Positions 32,915-42,218 of a stretch of 64,000 bases of DNA are shown in pieces (position 1 is the first letter of the stretch; each line of letters starts with the position of its first letter). The stretch is from Niastella populi. GTDB lineage: Bacteria > Bacteroidota > Bacteroidia > Chitinophagales > Chitinophagaceae. The stretch spans positions 106,911 through 170,910 of the forward strand of contig NZ_LWBP01000100.1 in the NCBI RefSeq assembly GCF_002078015.1. Direction: 5' to 3'. Made by a program: the position numbers and the translations under genes. A model generated the notes under the pieces. The model was not told the origin of the DNA, did not search any database, and was given only the letters and a program-made list of their open reading frames with translations.

Positions 32915-35176
32915 TCACATTGTATCCCCATCCAGGTGCCGGTTAAGATATTTAGCTGTTGCAGATATTTTATCCTTCAATAATTTTTCAACTGTGCCTG
33001 TGAAAACAAGTTCACCACCATATTTACCTGCACCCGGCCCCACGTCAATGATCCAGTCGGCCTGTGAAATTATATCGAGGTTATGCTCGATAACGATCAG
33101 CGTATTGCCGTGATCTACCAGTTTATTCAGAATGGCCATCAGCCTTTCCGTATCCGACGGATGCAAACCCGTACTTGGTTCATCCAGTACAATGATGTTA
33201 TTGTTCGATTGCAATTCCCTGGTCAATTTTAGCCGCTGCCGCTCGCCGCCGGAAAAAGTACTAAGCCGCTGTCCCAACGTCATATAGCTTAACCCTAACT
33301 CCGTTAACTGCTTAAAATGCGTCAACAATTCCCGCTCCTTAAAAAAGTGCCCGGCTTCTTCAACGGTCAGGTTCAAAACCTCCGCAATGTTTTTCCCATT
33401 GAATTTATATTTTAATACGTCCGGATTGAATCCACTGCCATGGCATTCCTCACACGGTTGTTCAATATCATCCATAAACGCCAGATCGATCTTTTCAATA
33501 CCGAGCCCTTTGCAATTGGGACAGGCGCCCAGGCTGTTATTGCTGAACAACTGAACACTTGTTTTATTGGTTTCGGCAAATAACTTCCTGATCTTATCTG
33601 AAATTCCGAGATAGGTCAATAACGTAGCTCTTGAATGACCGGTGATGGCCGATTGATCGATGATATTCACCCCGGGAAACTGAGCAGGCAACACTTTGCT
33701 TATGAGGGTGCTTTTTCCTGAGCCGGCAACACCGGTAACAACACACAATACATTAAGCGGAAGGTGTACCGTAAGATCTTTAAGGTTATACAGGTTGGCA
33801 TTTTCTATTTTGATTGAACCGGTTGCTTTACGAGGGGCTGTATTATACGTTCTCTTTTTAGAAAAATAAGTGCCCGTTTTGCCTTTCGATGTCTTCAGAC
33901 CATCAAACGTTCCTTCATATACGATCTCGCCGCCATGAATGCCCGATAAGGGGCCCATATCTACAATATGGTCGGCAATCTTTATCAGGTCGGGGTCATG
34001 CTCTACTATGAGCACCGTATTCCCCTTCTCCTTTATTTGTTTAATGATCTGCGAAATACTATCCAGGTCCCGGGCATGTAAACCGATACTGGGTTCATCA
34101 AAAATGTACAACAGGTCCTCGAGGCTGTTGCCAAAATGTTTTACCATCTTGATGCGTTGCGACTCGCCGCCCGACAGCGTATTGGTTGCGCGGTCAAGCG
34201 TCAGGTACTGAAGCCCGATAGTAATTACGTTGCCCAGTTTCTTTTTCAGTTCATTTAAGATGGTCTCGTACGGCGCAGCAGAAAGCGATTGTATGAACGA
34301 CAGCAGTTCGTCAACCGATAGTGATGTACACTCGGCAATATCTTTCCCGTTTATCTTACATGAAAGCACTCTTTTGTTAAGCCGTTTGCCATTGCATTCG
34401 GGGCAGGTGCCCGATACAATTATCTTCTGCAGGTCTTTCTTTCTTAAAGTATGTTCTTTCGATTCCTTTTTAAGAAAATCGTTTTCGATACGGGGCAGCA
34501 GCCCGATGTATTTCATCGTTTTTCCCCATGACGGGCCGGGGTTGGGCGGCTTATGCTCTGCTGCGTTAAGCAACAGTTGCCACTCCTTTTTTGTATAGTG
34601 CTTAAGCTTTTTATCGTTATCGAAATAACCCGATCTGGCATACCTGATCCACCGGTATCCACCGGGTTGAAATGTAGGAAACAGGATGGCCCCTTCATTC
34701 AGTGATCTGTTCTTATCAAGAAGTTTATCAAGATCGATGGTGCTGGTAAAACCAAGCCCTTCGCATACCGGGCACATGCCCTGCGGATGATTGAAAGAAA
34801 AAATGTTCGAGTATCCCACAAAAGGCTTACCCATTCTTGAGAACAACAATCTCAATGAAGCATAGATATCGGTAGCGGTGCCAACCGTAGAGCGCGCATT
34901 TCCGCCGAGCCTTTTCTGGTTGATGATAACCGGCACATTGAGGTGTTCGATCCTGTCAACATCTGCGATCCCGAACTGGTGCAACCGGTTGCGCACAAAA
35001 CTATTTTGCGTTTCGTTTATCTGCCGCTGCGCTTCTGCCCCAATTGTTTCAAATACCAACGATGACTTTCCTGAGCCCGATACACCGGTAAAAACCGTTA
35101 TCCGGTTCTTCGGAATTTCCAGGGAAATGTTTTTCAGGTTATTCTGGCGGGCGCCGGTTATTTTGATAGTTCTCAT
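32915..35176 (-). CDS. Short UvrA-like double ABC ATPase
   Basis: The 753-residue protein has two ABC modules: Walker A 'GVSGSGKSS' (31-39) with signature 'LSGGESQRI', and 'GVAGSGKST' with 'FSGGERQRL'; each is followed by a DEPS Walker B. Zinc-module cysteines occur as 'CPVCEGLGF', 'CPECNGKRL', 'CPNCKGLGI' and 'CEECHGSGF'. It is about 190 residues shorter than housekeeping UvrA (about 940), and the UvrB-binding region seems absent or reduced. This is the UvrA2-like class, sometimes linked to tolerance of DNA-intercalating drugs. Single gene, downstream of the ECF sigma gene in the opposite reading direction of 35671. Confidence 0.85.
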   Translation of the reverse strand: MRTIKITGARQNNLKNISLEIPKNRITVFTGVSGSGKSSLVFETIGAEAQRQINETQNSFVRNRLHQFGIADVDRIEHLNVPVIINQKRLGGNARSTVGTATDIYASLRLLFSRMGKPFVGYSNIFSFNHPQGMCPVCEGLGFTSTIDLDKLLDKNRSLNEGAILFPTFQPGGYRWIRYARSGYFDNDKKLKHYTKKEWQLLLNAAEHKPPNPGPSWGKTMKYIGLLPRIENDFLKKESKEHTLRKKDLQKIIVSGTCPECNGKRLNKRVLSCKINGKDIAECTSLSVDELLSFIQSLSAAPYETILNELKKKLGNVITIGLQYLTLDRATNTLSGGESQRIKMVKHFGNSLEDLLYIFDEPSIGLHARDLDSISQIIKQIKEKGNTVLIVEHDPDLIKIADHIVDMGPLSGIHGGEIVYEGTFDGLKTSKGKTGTYFSKKRTYNTAPRKATGSIKIENANLYNLKDLTVHLPLNVLCVVTGVAGSGKSTLISKVLPAQFPGVNIIDQSAITGHSRATLLTYLGISDKIRKLFAETNKTSVQLFSNNSLGACPNCKGLGIEKIDLAFMDDIEQPCEECHGSGFNPDVLKYKFNGKNIAEVLNLTVEEAGHFFKERELLTHFKQLTELGLSYMTLGQRLSTFSGGERQRLKLTRELQSNNNIIVLDEPSTGLHPSDTERLMAILNKLVDHGNTLIVIEHNLDIISQADWIIDVGPGAGKYGGELVFTGTVEKLLKDKISATAKYLNRHLDGDTM

Positions 35177-35655
35177 ATCGCATATATTTAACAGGATTAA
35201 TATTTCGTGCGTTACTTCCGGTTCTGTATATATGCAATACCTGTTCCTATGTAAAAAAAAAGTGCCCGGGATGGGGGCAACGGAGGGTTCGCCAAAACCG
35301 GCGGAACAGACGGGCAGACCGGGCCTGGCAGACCTCAGGTTACTGTCGCATAAATATAAACATCCGTAAAACTACATCTTAACGGCAAACCCGCCGGATG
35401 GCGGATTTGTCGCTTTTTAACAGATAGGTATGCTTACAGAAGGCATACCGGGCCAATTGGGTTCCGGCGTAAAAGAAAAACTTTTCTGCTAAAAACAAAC
35501 AGTCGTTGGTTTCACAAACGTATTTTTCAACATCGATCCACCGGCATGTTACGCTTTTAGCCCCGGCAATAGCGACATATTACAGGAAAACCACTAATTA
35601 AGAGTTTCTTTTACACTTTAACTGCCTGCATGCTGTAATTTTTGAATGTGTTTTA
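35177..35655. other. Gene-free stretch
   Basis: No gene, hairpin terminator or clear repeat was seen in these 480 bases, apart from the promoter element just before 35671. A GC-rich part at 35260-35340 gives way to AT-rich sequence. Confidence 0.5.
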
Positions 35656-35663
35656 TAATTTTG
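35656..35663 (+). promoter_or_regulatory. -7 element TAATTTTG upstream of the small gene at 35671
   Basis: The element matches TAnnTTTG exactly and ends 7 nt before the ATG, so the leader would be only a few bases. Confidence 0.4.
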
Positions 35664-35670
35664 CGGAATT

Positions 35671-35916
35671 ATGGATAGAAAGGTAATATTCAATTTTAAG
35701 CAGCACATCGAAACAAAGCAGGAAGATATCTGTATCTTTTTGCCTATTGAGGAGATACCAAAGCAAGGTCATAGTGTCAGTTTCAATTACAAATTAGCTG
35801 AAGACCTCGACAATACGACATGCGTGGCTTCAGAGATCCGGTACAATTACTTTAAAGGTGGGTTAGATTGTATTGTTGTGTATTTAAAAGCAGCAGAAGT
35901 AAGGGAATTCGCTTGA
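35671..35916 (+). CDS. Small conserved-looking protein, unknown
   Basis: The 81-residue soluble alpha/beta protein (MDRKVIFNFKQHIETKQEDI..., 'LPIEEIPKQGHSVSFNYKL') has no signal peptide or membrane segment. It has a good promoter element right before it and normal codon use, which support it as a real gene. Family not recognised. Confidence 0.55.
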   Translation: MDRKVIFNFKQHIETKQEDICIFLPIEEIPKQGHSVSFNYKLAEDLDNTTCVASEIRYNYFKGGLDCIVVYLKAAEVREFA

Positions 35917-36071
35917 AAAACGGCTGAATAGCCTTCATTTAGCCCGAGATATTCTTAAAAAACGATTGCAGGTTGTCAATGGATACTATTCCTGGCAACC
36001 TGCTGTTTTTTTTATATACCCTGCTGTTCTTTTATAGCTGCGCACCGGTTGGTGTAAAGCCTTCGGTGAGC

Positions 36072-36713
36072 TTACGCCAACCCTTTCTGAAAAGCATATT
36101 TCACCAGGCCGGCCACGTTCTTCACGCCCAGTTTGGCAATGAGGTTCTTGCGATGGGTATTGACGGTGTACTGGCTGATGAAAAGTTTTTCGGCTATCTC
36201 GGGCGTGGTAAATTCGGCAGCTATGTATTTAAGTATCTCTTTTTCGCGCTTGCTGAGCGTGGGCTCGTTGCTTTTTTCGGTACCGGGATTGAAAACGCTG
36301 TTGGTGTATTTTTCCATGATCTCTTTTGAAAAATAATTACTGCCGCCATGAATGGAATGAATGGCCTTCAGTAATTCGCTCTTTTCGGCATTCTTCAACA
36401 GGTAGCCGTTCGCCTTGCTGTTGGTGAGCTTAACGATCATGTCGGGTTCGCTGTAGGTGCTCAGCACCAGTGTTTTTATATGGGGATACTGTTTCCTGAT
36501 CGCATTGTTCAGCACAATACCGCCCATGCCGGGCATGCTGATGTCTGTAACCACAATATCCACTTCATGGCGCTTCAGCAGGTCGAGCACTTCATTTCCG
36601 TTGAGGGCAAGCCCCACTACATGAATATCGTTTTCGGAAGCCAGCAACGCGTGCAGTCCTTCCAGGAACATGGCGTGATCATCAGCAAGCACAATACGTA
36701 TATTCTTGTTCAT
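36072..36713 (-). CDS. NarL/FixJ-family response regulator
   Basis: The 213-residue protein has a receiver domain at 1-120 with acidic pair Asp11-Asp12, phospho-acceptor Asp57 ('VVTDISMPGMGG') and Lys in 'LLKNAEKSEL'. The LuxR-type helix-turn-helix is at 148-205 ('LSKREKEILKYIAAEFTTPEIAEKLFISQYTVNTHRKNL'). It begins 14 bp after the stop of the sensor kinase gene and is surely its partner. Targets are unknown. Confidence 0.92.
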   Translation of the reverse strand: MNKNIRIVLADDHAMFLEGLHALLASENDIHVVGLALNGNEVLDLLKRHEVDIVVTDISMPGMGGIVLNNAIRKQYPHIKTLVLSTYSEPDMIVKLTNSKANGYLLKNAEKSELLKAIHSIHGGSNYFSKEIMEKYTNSVFNPGTEKSNEPTLSKREKEILKYIAAEFTTPEIAEKLFISQYTVNTHRKNLIAKLGVKNVAGLVKYAFQKGLA

Positions 36714-36727
36714 TTTTTCCAGATCGT

Positions 36728-38713
36728 TTAATAATTTGATGCGGGAACAGGTTGTGTTTCCTGTTCCTGTACAGGAATGTCGATATTTACAATGGTTCCC
36801 CTGCCCTTATGCGATTCAATATGCAGCGTACCATTTATTTGATTTACCCGGGTTTGTATATTGGTAAGCCCCTGGCCGAACGACAGCTTCGACCGGTCGA
36901 AACCTTTACCGTTGTCCTCCACCATCAGGTTTACGGTAGCATCATCATTGCGGGTGAACTGAATCTCCACCGAACCGGCTTCGGCATGTTTAACGATGTT
37001 GGTCACCAGTTCCTGAACAATACGGTACACTTCTATTTTCAGTGCGTTTGGCAACTGGTTAAGCCATTCTTCGGGATGGCAGATAAGATCGATCCGGAGC
37101 CCGCTGTTCTCGGCCAGCTGCGCCAGTTGACCGCGCAACAGATCGATGAATGCGGTATCGAGCACCCTCGGCGGGTTCAGGTTGTGCGAAATGTTCCGCA
37201 CTTCTCCATAAACAACATCTACGTTCTTTATTACCTTTTGCAACCCGGCATCGCCGGCATGCGTTTCTGCAATTTTTACCAGGTGAAGTTTGATGCCTGC
37301 AAGCGAACCCGCCACGCCGTCGTGCAATTCGCGCGCTATCCGCCGGCGTTCATTCTCCCGTCCTTCCATATTCGCCTTTATGGTCCTGATCTCCTGCCCG
37401 TGAATGAGCTCGAGTATATGCTGCCGGTTCACTTCTTCGGTTTTGGCGGCCAACAGCAGGTTGCTCTGCATGCGCTGCCGGTAAAAGATCAGCAGCGTTA
37501 CCGACAACACCAGCAGCAGCGAGGCAATAATGATAATGCTGTTCCTGATAACGGCCTGCCGGTTGAACGCGGCCCGCTGTTGCTGCAGTTTAAGCGCCTG
37601 AAGCTCTTTATCCTGCTTCAACAGGGTTATCTGCCGCTCCTTCTTGTCGGCCTCATATTTGGCCAGCAGGTCTTCCAGTTGTTTATGCTTTTCAATATTT
37701 TCAATGCTGTCCTGTAAATGCCTGTGTTTGGTAAAATACCGGTACGCCTGTTTATACTGCCCCGCCTGTTCATAGGCAAAGGCCAGGTTGGCATAAATGT
37801 AATGTGTATTCGGGTAGGCGATGCGGCGTGCAGGCGCCAGCGCCTCCATAAAGTGATTGATGGCCATGGCGGTATTGCCGAGGTTAAGGTAGGCCAGCCC
37901 CATGCGATTATGCGTTTCGATCAGGTCGGCGGGAGCGCCGGAATGCCTGAGCAGGCGCAACAGCGATTCCGATACTTTCAACACCTCGCCATCCCGCTCC
38001 TGGTTCCAGTAAACCGAAGCCACGCCGTTCAATGCGGCAATTACGCCTGCAGCGTCATTGCGCGACCGGCAAATGGCGGCGCTTTCCCGGTACAGCTGCA
38101 ATGCCTTATCGAGCTTTCCCAGCCCTGTATGCGCTTTGGCCATATTCAATAGAAGAACAGCCCGCTGTTCCGCATCGGGGTGCAGCTTCAGCCCGTTCTC
38201 ATATTGCGCAACGGCCTTATCGTAATGCCGTTGTTTATCGTACAGGTTTCCGATGTTATTACTAAGTGAAATGACCTCGTGTATGAGCTTCCGTTCACTG
38301 GCCAGCGCCAGCGCGCGGGAATAACAATGCAGCGCTTTATCGTTCTCGTTAAGCAGGTAATGAACGGCGCCGGTTTCCCGCAGGCTGCGGCATTCATACA
38401 ACGTATCGGCACAGGCCCTGAAAACGCCGGTGGCTGCCTGCAGGCAGCGGAGCGCTGTATCGAGCCGGCCGGCATGCCTTCCGGCTTTGCCCAGGTAATA
38501 ATTGCATTTACCTGCATTGAAAGACCCCGGTTGCTGCGTTGCCAGCAGCCGGGTGGCTATATCAATTACAATTTCAGGGGCGGTGGCAACCTTTTGCTCG
38601 CAAATGGCAAACAGGCTGTCGGCAACCGTGTTGCGTAAAGAGGAAGTTTGACCAGTTGAAGGAAACCATGCAGCCGCTGCGATTATAAATACGAGGATCT
38701 TCGACAATGACAA
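36728..38713 (-). CDS. TPR-containing sensor histidine kinase (HisKA_3 type)
   Basis: The 661-residue kinase has a signal peptide (1-22), periplasmic tetratricopeptide repeats at about 60-340 ('AVHYLLNENDKALHCYSRALAL', 'LGKLDKALQLYRESAAICR', 'LGNTAMAINHFMEALAPAR'), a coiled coil, one membrane helix at about 391-411 (IIIIASLLLVLSVTLLIFY), the HisKA_3 dimerisation box 'ERRRIARELHDGVAGSLAGI' with the phospho-accepting His, and a HATPase_c domain ('QELVTNIVKHA', 'VEDNGKGF'). It is the NarX/DesK-like class with a TPR sensor, common in Bacteroidota. Co-transcribed with the response regulator. Confidence 0.92.
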   Translation of the reverse strand: MSLSKILVFIIAAAAWFPSTGQTSSLRNTVADSLFAICEQKVATAPEIVIDIATRLLATQQPGSFNAGKCNYYLGKAGRHAGRLDTALRCLQAATGVFRACADTLYECRSLRETGAVHYLLNENDKALHCYSRALALASERKLIHEVISLSNNIGNLYDKQRHYDKAVAQYENGLKLHPDAEQRAVLLLNMAKAHTGLGKLDKALQLYRESAAICRSRNDAAGVIAALNGVASVYWNQERDGEVLKVSESLLRLLRHSGAPADLIETHNRMGLAYLNLGNTAMAINHFMEALAPARRIAYPNTHYIYANLAFAYEQAGQYKQAYRYFTKHRHLQDSIENIEKHKQLEDLLAKYEADKKERQITLLKQDKELQALKLQQQRAAFNRQAVIRNSIIIIASLLLVLSVTLLIFYRQRMQSNLLLAAKTEEVNRQHILELIHGQEIRTIKANMEGRENERRRIARELHDGVAGSLAGIKLHLVKIAETHAGDAGLQKVIKNVDVVYGEVRNISHNLNPPRVLDTAFIDLLRGQLAQLAENSGLRIDLICHPEEWLNQLPNALKIEVYRIVQELVTNIVKHAEAGSVEIQFTRNDDATVNLMVEDNGKGFDRSKLSFGQGLTNIQTRVNQINGTLHIESHKGRGTIVNIDIPVQEQETQPVPASNY

Positions 38714-38836
38714 AACGTTTGAATAGTATAACGCCCGAATGACCGCATTAGCGCATGTAAAATATACATTTTTTGCCGGCGGTGATCTTCTGCCGCCCGT
38801 TATACATGAAAAGCATTCAGATAAACAGGGATTATC

Positions 38837-39514
38837 TTACAATACGTTTTCAATTTCGCGTTTTAATCTTTCTTTTTCTTTGGCCACCGGAAGCGCCAGC
38901 GGGGAGGCAATGCCAAGGGTAAGTATATTTTTGTCGAGTTGTGTACTATTGCCGGCGGCCACCGCGATGCTGATGGCGCTGATGCGGTCTTTTACCAGCT
39001 GCTTTCCGAGGTCATCGGCGGCTACCTGCGACAGAACGCCCGGCAGCAACCCGATGGTGCGCAGCACATCCCAACGGGCCTGTTCGGGGAATGCCTCTGC
39101 ATTCAACAAAAGAGTGATCTGGAACTGCAGTACCTTTTCCAGCTCGGCTTCCACGTTCCTGGCAGCACGTTTCAGTTCCAGTACGCCTACCGCTTTTTGA
39201 TCGCCGGGCGCCATCAACTGCCTGAGACTGGTTTCGGGTTCCAGAATGGTGAAAGCCACCACTTCGCCGGCAGGCACAAATGAGATCTCCGATTTCGTAT
39301 ACGTATCGGGCACGCCCCATACCAGCAGCATCTGGCCGGGGGTATTTTCCTGCATCCGAAGAATACAGCCCCGTACCACATGGCCGCTACGCAATGATAA
39401 TTCCAGTTTGGGCAAACCGGAATTATCATCTGATTGTTCCGCCAGTTTAGCCAGTTCTGCAAACCAGGCGCTGAAGCTTTTTAGCGGTAACGTTTTTAAA
39501 TGATCGATATTCAT
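38837..39514 (-). CDS. Unrecognised protein, last gene of a four-gene operon
   Basis: The 225-residue soluble protein starts MNIDHLKTLPLKSFSAWFAE. Residues 30-95 look like a small beta domain ('KLELSLRSGHVVRGCILRMQ', 'MLLVWGVPDTYTKSEISFVP'), and the rest is helical ('QLMAPGDQKAVGVLELKRAA'). Family not recognised. The ATG overlaps the stop of the gene before it by one base (TAATG), so the two are translationally coupled and their products probably act together in fixed ratio. Confidence 0.6.
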   Translation of the reverse strand: MNIDHLKTLPLKSFSAWFAELAKLAEQSDDNSGLPKLELSLRSGHVVRGCILRMQENTPGQMLLVWGVPDTYTKSEISFVPAGEVVAFTILEPETSLRQLMAPGDQKAVGVLELKRAARNVEAELEKVLQFQITLLLNAEAFPEQARWDVLRTIGLLPGVLSQVAADDLGKQLVKDRISAISIAVAAGNSTQLDKNILTLGIASPLALPVAKEKERLKREIENVL

Positions 39515-39906
39515 TACAGTAATGTTTCAACGTAACCGGCGATCTGTGAATCTGTTTGTGAACTGAAGCTGTCTCCTGCCAGTTGAACGGTGAGGAACAA
39601 CGTTGCATCTTTCAGTTCCATGGATACATTGTCGCGATTATCGGTATTGGTAAGATTTATTGCGCTCATCTTCTCTTTCAGCGCTTCCTTTCCCATATCG
39701 TCGGTGCAGATCTTCTTTACGAACGATTCGAGGTCGCCGAATACGATCTCGAGGCGGCTGAGCGGATAGGTATCAAAAGCAGTGAACGTATTCCAGTCGA
39801 TATTCACTTTAATAGGGTAACCGGCCAGGTTATTCAGTTTCGATTCAAATGCCGGAAGCGAATCTGTTTTAATGCTTTCAGCGAGGCGTTTTTCTGCTAA
39901 TCCCAT
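39514..39906 (-). CDS. Unrecognised small protein, third gene of the operon
   Basis: The 130-residue protein starts at the ATG at 39906 (MGLAEKRLAESIKTDSLPAF), because the 44 residues upstream in frame (from 40038) overlap the preceding gene. It has an alpha/beta pattern with an amphipathic start and a 'GYPIKVNIDWNTFTAFDTYP' strand region. No signal peptide, cysteine cluster or known motif except a single Cys. It is coupled to the next gene by a TAATG overlap. Family not recognised. Confidence 0.6.
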   Translation of the reverse strand: MGLAEKRLAESIKTDSLPAFESKLNNLAGYPIKVNIDWNTFTAFDTYPLSRLEIVFGDLESFVKKICTDDMGKEALKEKMSAINLTNTDNRDNVSMELKDATLFLTVQLAGDSFSSQTDSQIAGYVETLL

Positions 39907-40027
39907 AGTGTACTTGCTTTTAAAAGTTTGAATTTGTGATATCGCAAAGGTAGCAGGCTGCCCTTTGCCGGTCAATCGCCTGTTACAGCGATTTTGAGAT
40001 ATACTTAGAAATAGGGATGCGCAGCGG

Positions 40028-40423
40028 TCAGTCTTCACACATGTCGTTCATGTAATTTTGCACATCGAACACCATTATATCAATCTCCTGCACCACCCAC
40101 CAGCTCATGCCTTCCCCATCGTTCTGCTGAACGGCCTGCGCCAGCGCATTTCTCTTTTTAATGATCTCGTTCATACCGCCCTGTCCGCCAGATGAGGACG
40201 GCAGCCAGTTGTGCAGTTTGATCAGTTCATCGAGGTGAGCCAATAATTTCGCGATCTCATCCGGGGGGTACGTTTGCCCTTTCGGAAGCTGTTCGAATTG
40301 CGCTTTGACAGCATCGGCATGGGTATTCAATGTAGCAAGATGATGATATTTAAACCATTCCCAGTTGTAGGGGCCATCCCAGTCAGGCTGATCTGCAGGT
40401 GGCAGATCGTTGTTTATTTCCAT
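40028..40423 (-). CDS. Unrecognised acidic small protein, second gene of the operon
   Basis: The 131-residue acidic protein is rich in Trp and His near its start (MEINNDLPPADQPDWDGPYN, then WEWFKYHHLA). It has a helical middle ('EIAKLLAHLDELIKLHNWLP') and a Gly/Ser break at 'SSSGGQGG'. No signal peptide. It lies 46 bp after the membrane protein gene and 121 bp before the next. Family not recognised. Confidence 0.55.
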   Translation of the reverse strand: MEINNDLPPADQPDWDGPYNWEWFKYHHLATLNTHADAVKAQFEQLPKGQTYPPDEIAKLLAHLDELIKLHNWLPSSSGGQGGMNEIIKKRNALAQAVQQNDGEGMSWWVVQEIDIMVFDVQNYMNDMCED

Positions 40424-40469
40424 AGTAACTTTATTTTATCATTTTGAGGCCGGCTTTCACCGGCAGGCA

Positions 40470-41897
40470 TCAATTCGTTGTCAATAACTGCCATTCTCCG
40501 AAGCAAACCGATTGCCCCGCAGCATGTATACTGCATTCCATCTCCTGCCCGGCAGCGTCGATCACATTCATTGAGAGATGCAAAGGCACTGCTTCATCAC
40601 CGGCGGTAAGCGACATCGCCACATCATACAATTCATGATAGTTCAGCAGAATGGTGAGGTAAAAATAGTGGTCTTCATCCACACGTTTAAAAAGGCGCAG
40701 GCGCTGCGGCAGGAACCAGTGCACGGGCGTTGCCAGCGCAGTGACAGACCGGTCGAAACAATTGCAATTCACATCGGTGATCGTAACGGAATGGCGTAGG
40801 TGGCCCAAACCTGTAAGGGTTATCTTCCATAAAAACCGTTTCTCTTGTATGCGTCGTTTCCGCAGCAACCGTTCCGAAGTTCTTATTTCATTTATCAAAG
40901 ACGTAAAAGCAGCAGCCGGGTACCCCGGCAGTAGTTGTTGGCGCAGTTTATCTTCATAAGCATCCTGTTGTTCCTGCGGCAATGCAACATGCGCCACTTT
41001 GCGGTAATAGAAAAGCATTACATTCCCGCTGTAAAGATTAACGTGCCCATCGAAACCAATGTCGAGGTCGATACCGGCCAGGCGGCGGGCATAACCCATA
41101 CCTGCTGCCCCGGCGAGGGTATCTGGCGTGAGCATGAATTTTTCGAACGGGAAAGGGAACGCATCGGAATAGTACCGGCCATCGACAGGCGAATACCACG
41201 ACAGGTAAAGAGTATCGGTATGCATGGGTATATATACCGGGCTGCCGAACAACATATGCCGCTCCCTGTGCAACCGGCCCGAAAGCCCCAGCGTCATCAG
41301 TTCCTCCTGTGAATAATATTCGTATTGAAGATCTTTCAGATCGAGGTTAACGCTTCTTCCATTGACCGTGTTTACGAACGATACCCTGGCGGGTACTATG
41401 GGCAGGTCGTTATCGTGATAAATATGCAGGTGCATGCGCACATAGTTGCGGTATTGCCGCCGCAGCCTGTAATGACAGCGCCAGTATCGTATAGATAATA
41501 TCAGCACCGGCGTTGCGGCACAAACTGACAGCCATGCCGCAAAAAGCGGCTTATTGAAAGCGCCGCCTTTTTTCAGTTGCGCCAGTTGCCAGGCGCCTAT
41601 AAGGATAAACCAGAGAGCTGACAGCATAACCACAAATGCCGTAACAGAGATGCGCACATGCTTCGTATTTCCACCATTAGGTGTGGCATGCCGCAGCCCC
41701 TGGTAATAAAAAGAAACCACCCAGGCAATGACAATATCCAGTGCCAGGGCGGCGAACACCGATATACCGGCAACGATCAGCCATTGCAGTAAGGTTATCA
41801 CCGCAAACGTTATCAAAGCGGCCATCCTCAGCCAAAACCTTTCCAGGTTAAAATCCAGTATATACCGGCAGCGTTCTATTTCGTATTCATTCAACAT
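40470..41897 (-). CDS. Four-helix membrane protein with large soluble domain, first gene of the operon
   Basis: The product has about 475 residues from the ATG at 41897 (MLNEYEIERCRYILDFNLER); an upstream in-frame start at 42068 adds an unlikely 57-residue lead. There are four hydrophobic helices between about residues 25 and 140 ('WLIVAGISVFAALALDIVIA', 'ISVTAFVVMLSALWFILI', 'AAWLSVCAATPVLILSI'), then some 330 soluble residues with two similar beta-rich halves. The position before three small soluble genes suggests a membrane-anchored complex. I recognise no family; nothing here identifies it as a secretion or transport component. Confidence 0.6.
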   Translation of the reverse strand: MLNEYEIERCRYILDFNLERFWLRMAALITFAVITLLQWLIVAGISVFAALALDIVIAWVVSFYYQGLRHATPNGGNTKHVRISVTAFVVMLSALWFILIGAWQLAQLKKGGAFNKPLFAAWLSVCAATPVLILSIRYWRCHYRLRRQYRNYVRMHLHIYHDNDLPIVPARVSFVNTVNGRSVNLDLKDLQYEYYSQEELMTLGLSGRLHRERHMLFGSPVYIPMHTDTLYLSWYSPVDGRYYSDAFPFPFEKFMLTPDTLAGAAGMGYARRLAGIDLDIGFDGHVNLYSGNVMLFYYRKVAHVALPQEQQDAYEDKLRQQLLPGYPAAAFTSLINEIRTSERLLRKRRIQEKRFLWKITLTGLGHLRHSVTITDVNCNCFDRSVTALATPVHWFLPQRLRLFKRVDEDHYFYLTILLNYHELYDVAMSLTAGDEAVPLHLSMNVIDAAGQEMECSIHAAGQSVCFGEWQLLTTN

Positions 41898-42218
41898 GTA
41901 CTGTTTGAGCGGCCTGCCTGCCCTGCATTTTCGATTGGTCAACAGGCTTTTTTGAGCACATGCAAAGTTGTATATTAAAAAACAGCCCTGCATCCATATA
42001 ACCGGGTAAAACAAAAAATCACCATTTGTAGGTATGCCGGATGATCTTAAAACGGCAACCGGCCTCAATGAACGCAGGTGTGAATCGGGTTAAGCCTGTA
42101 AATTTGATATAGCGAACCTTTTCCGTTGCAAAACTTTTTGTTTGCCACAATGGGTTGTCTGGCTTTCAAATGACATCCGGGGCCTTATTGCAAAATCAAC
42201 ATCCTGCCTGATCCAAAA

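Noticed and set aside
32915..35176. ABC transporter ATPase
   Set aside because: Tandem ABC modules with inserted CxxC zinc motifs and no membrane segments are UvrA-type, not transport-type.
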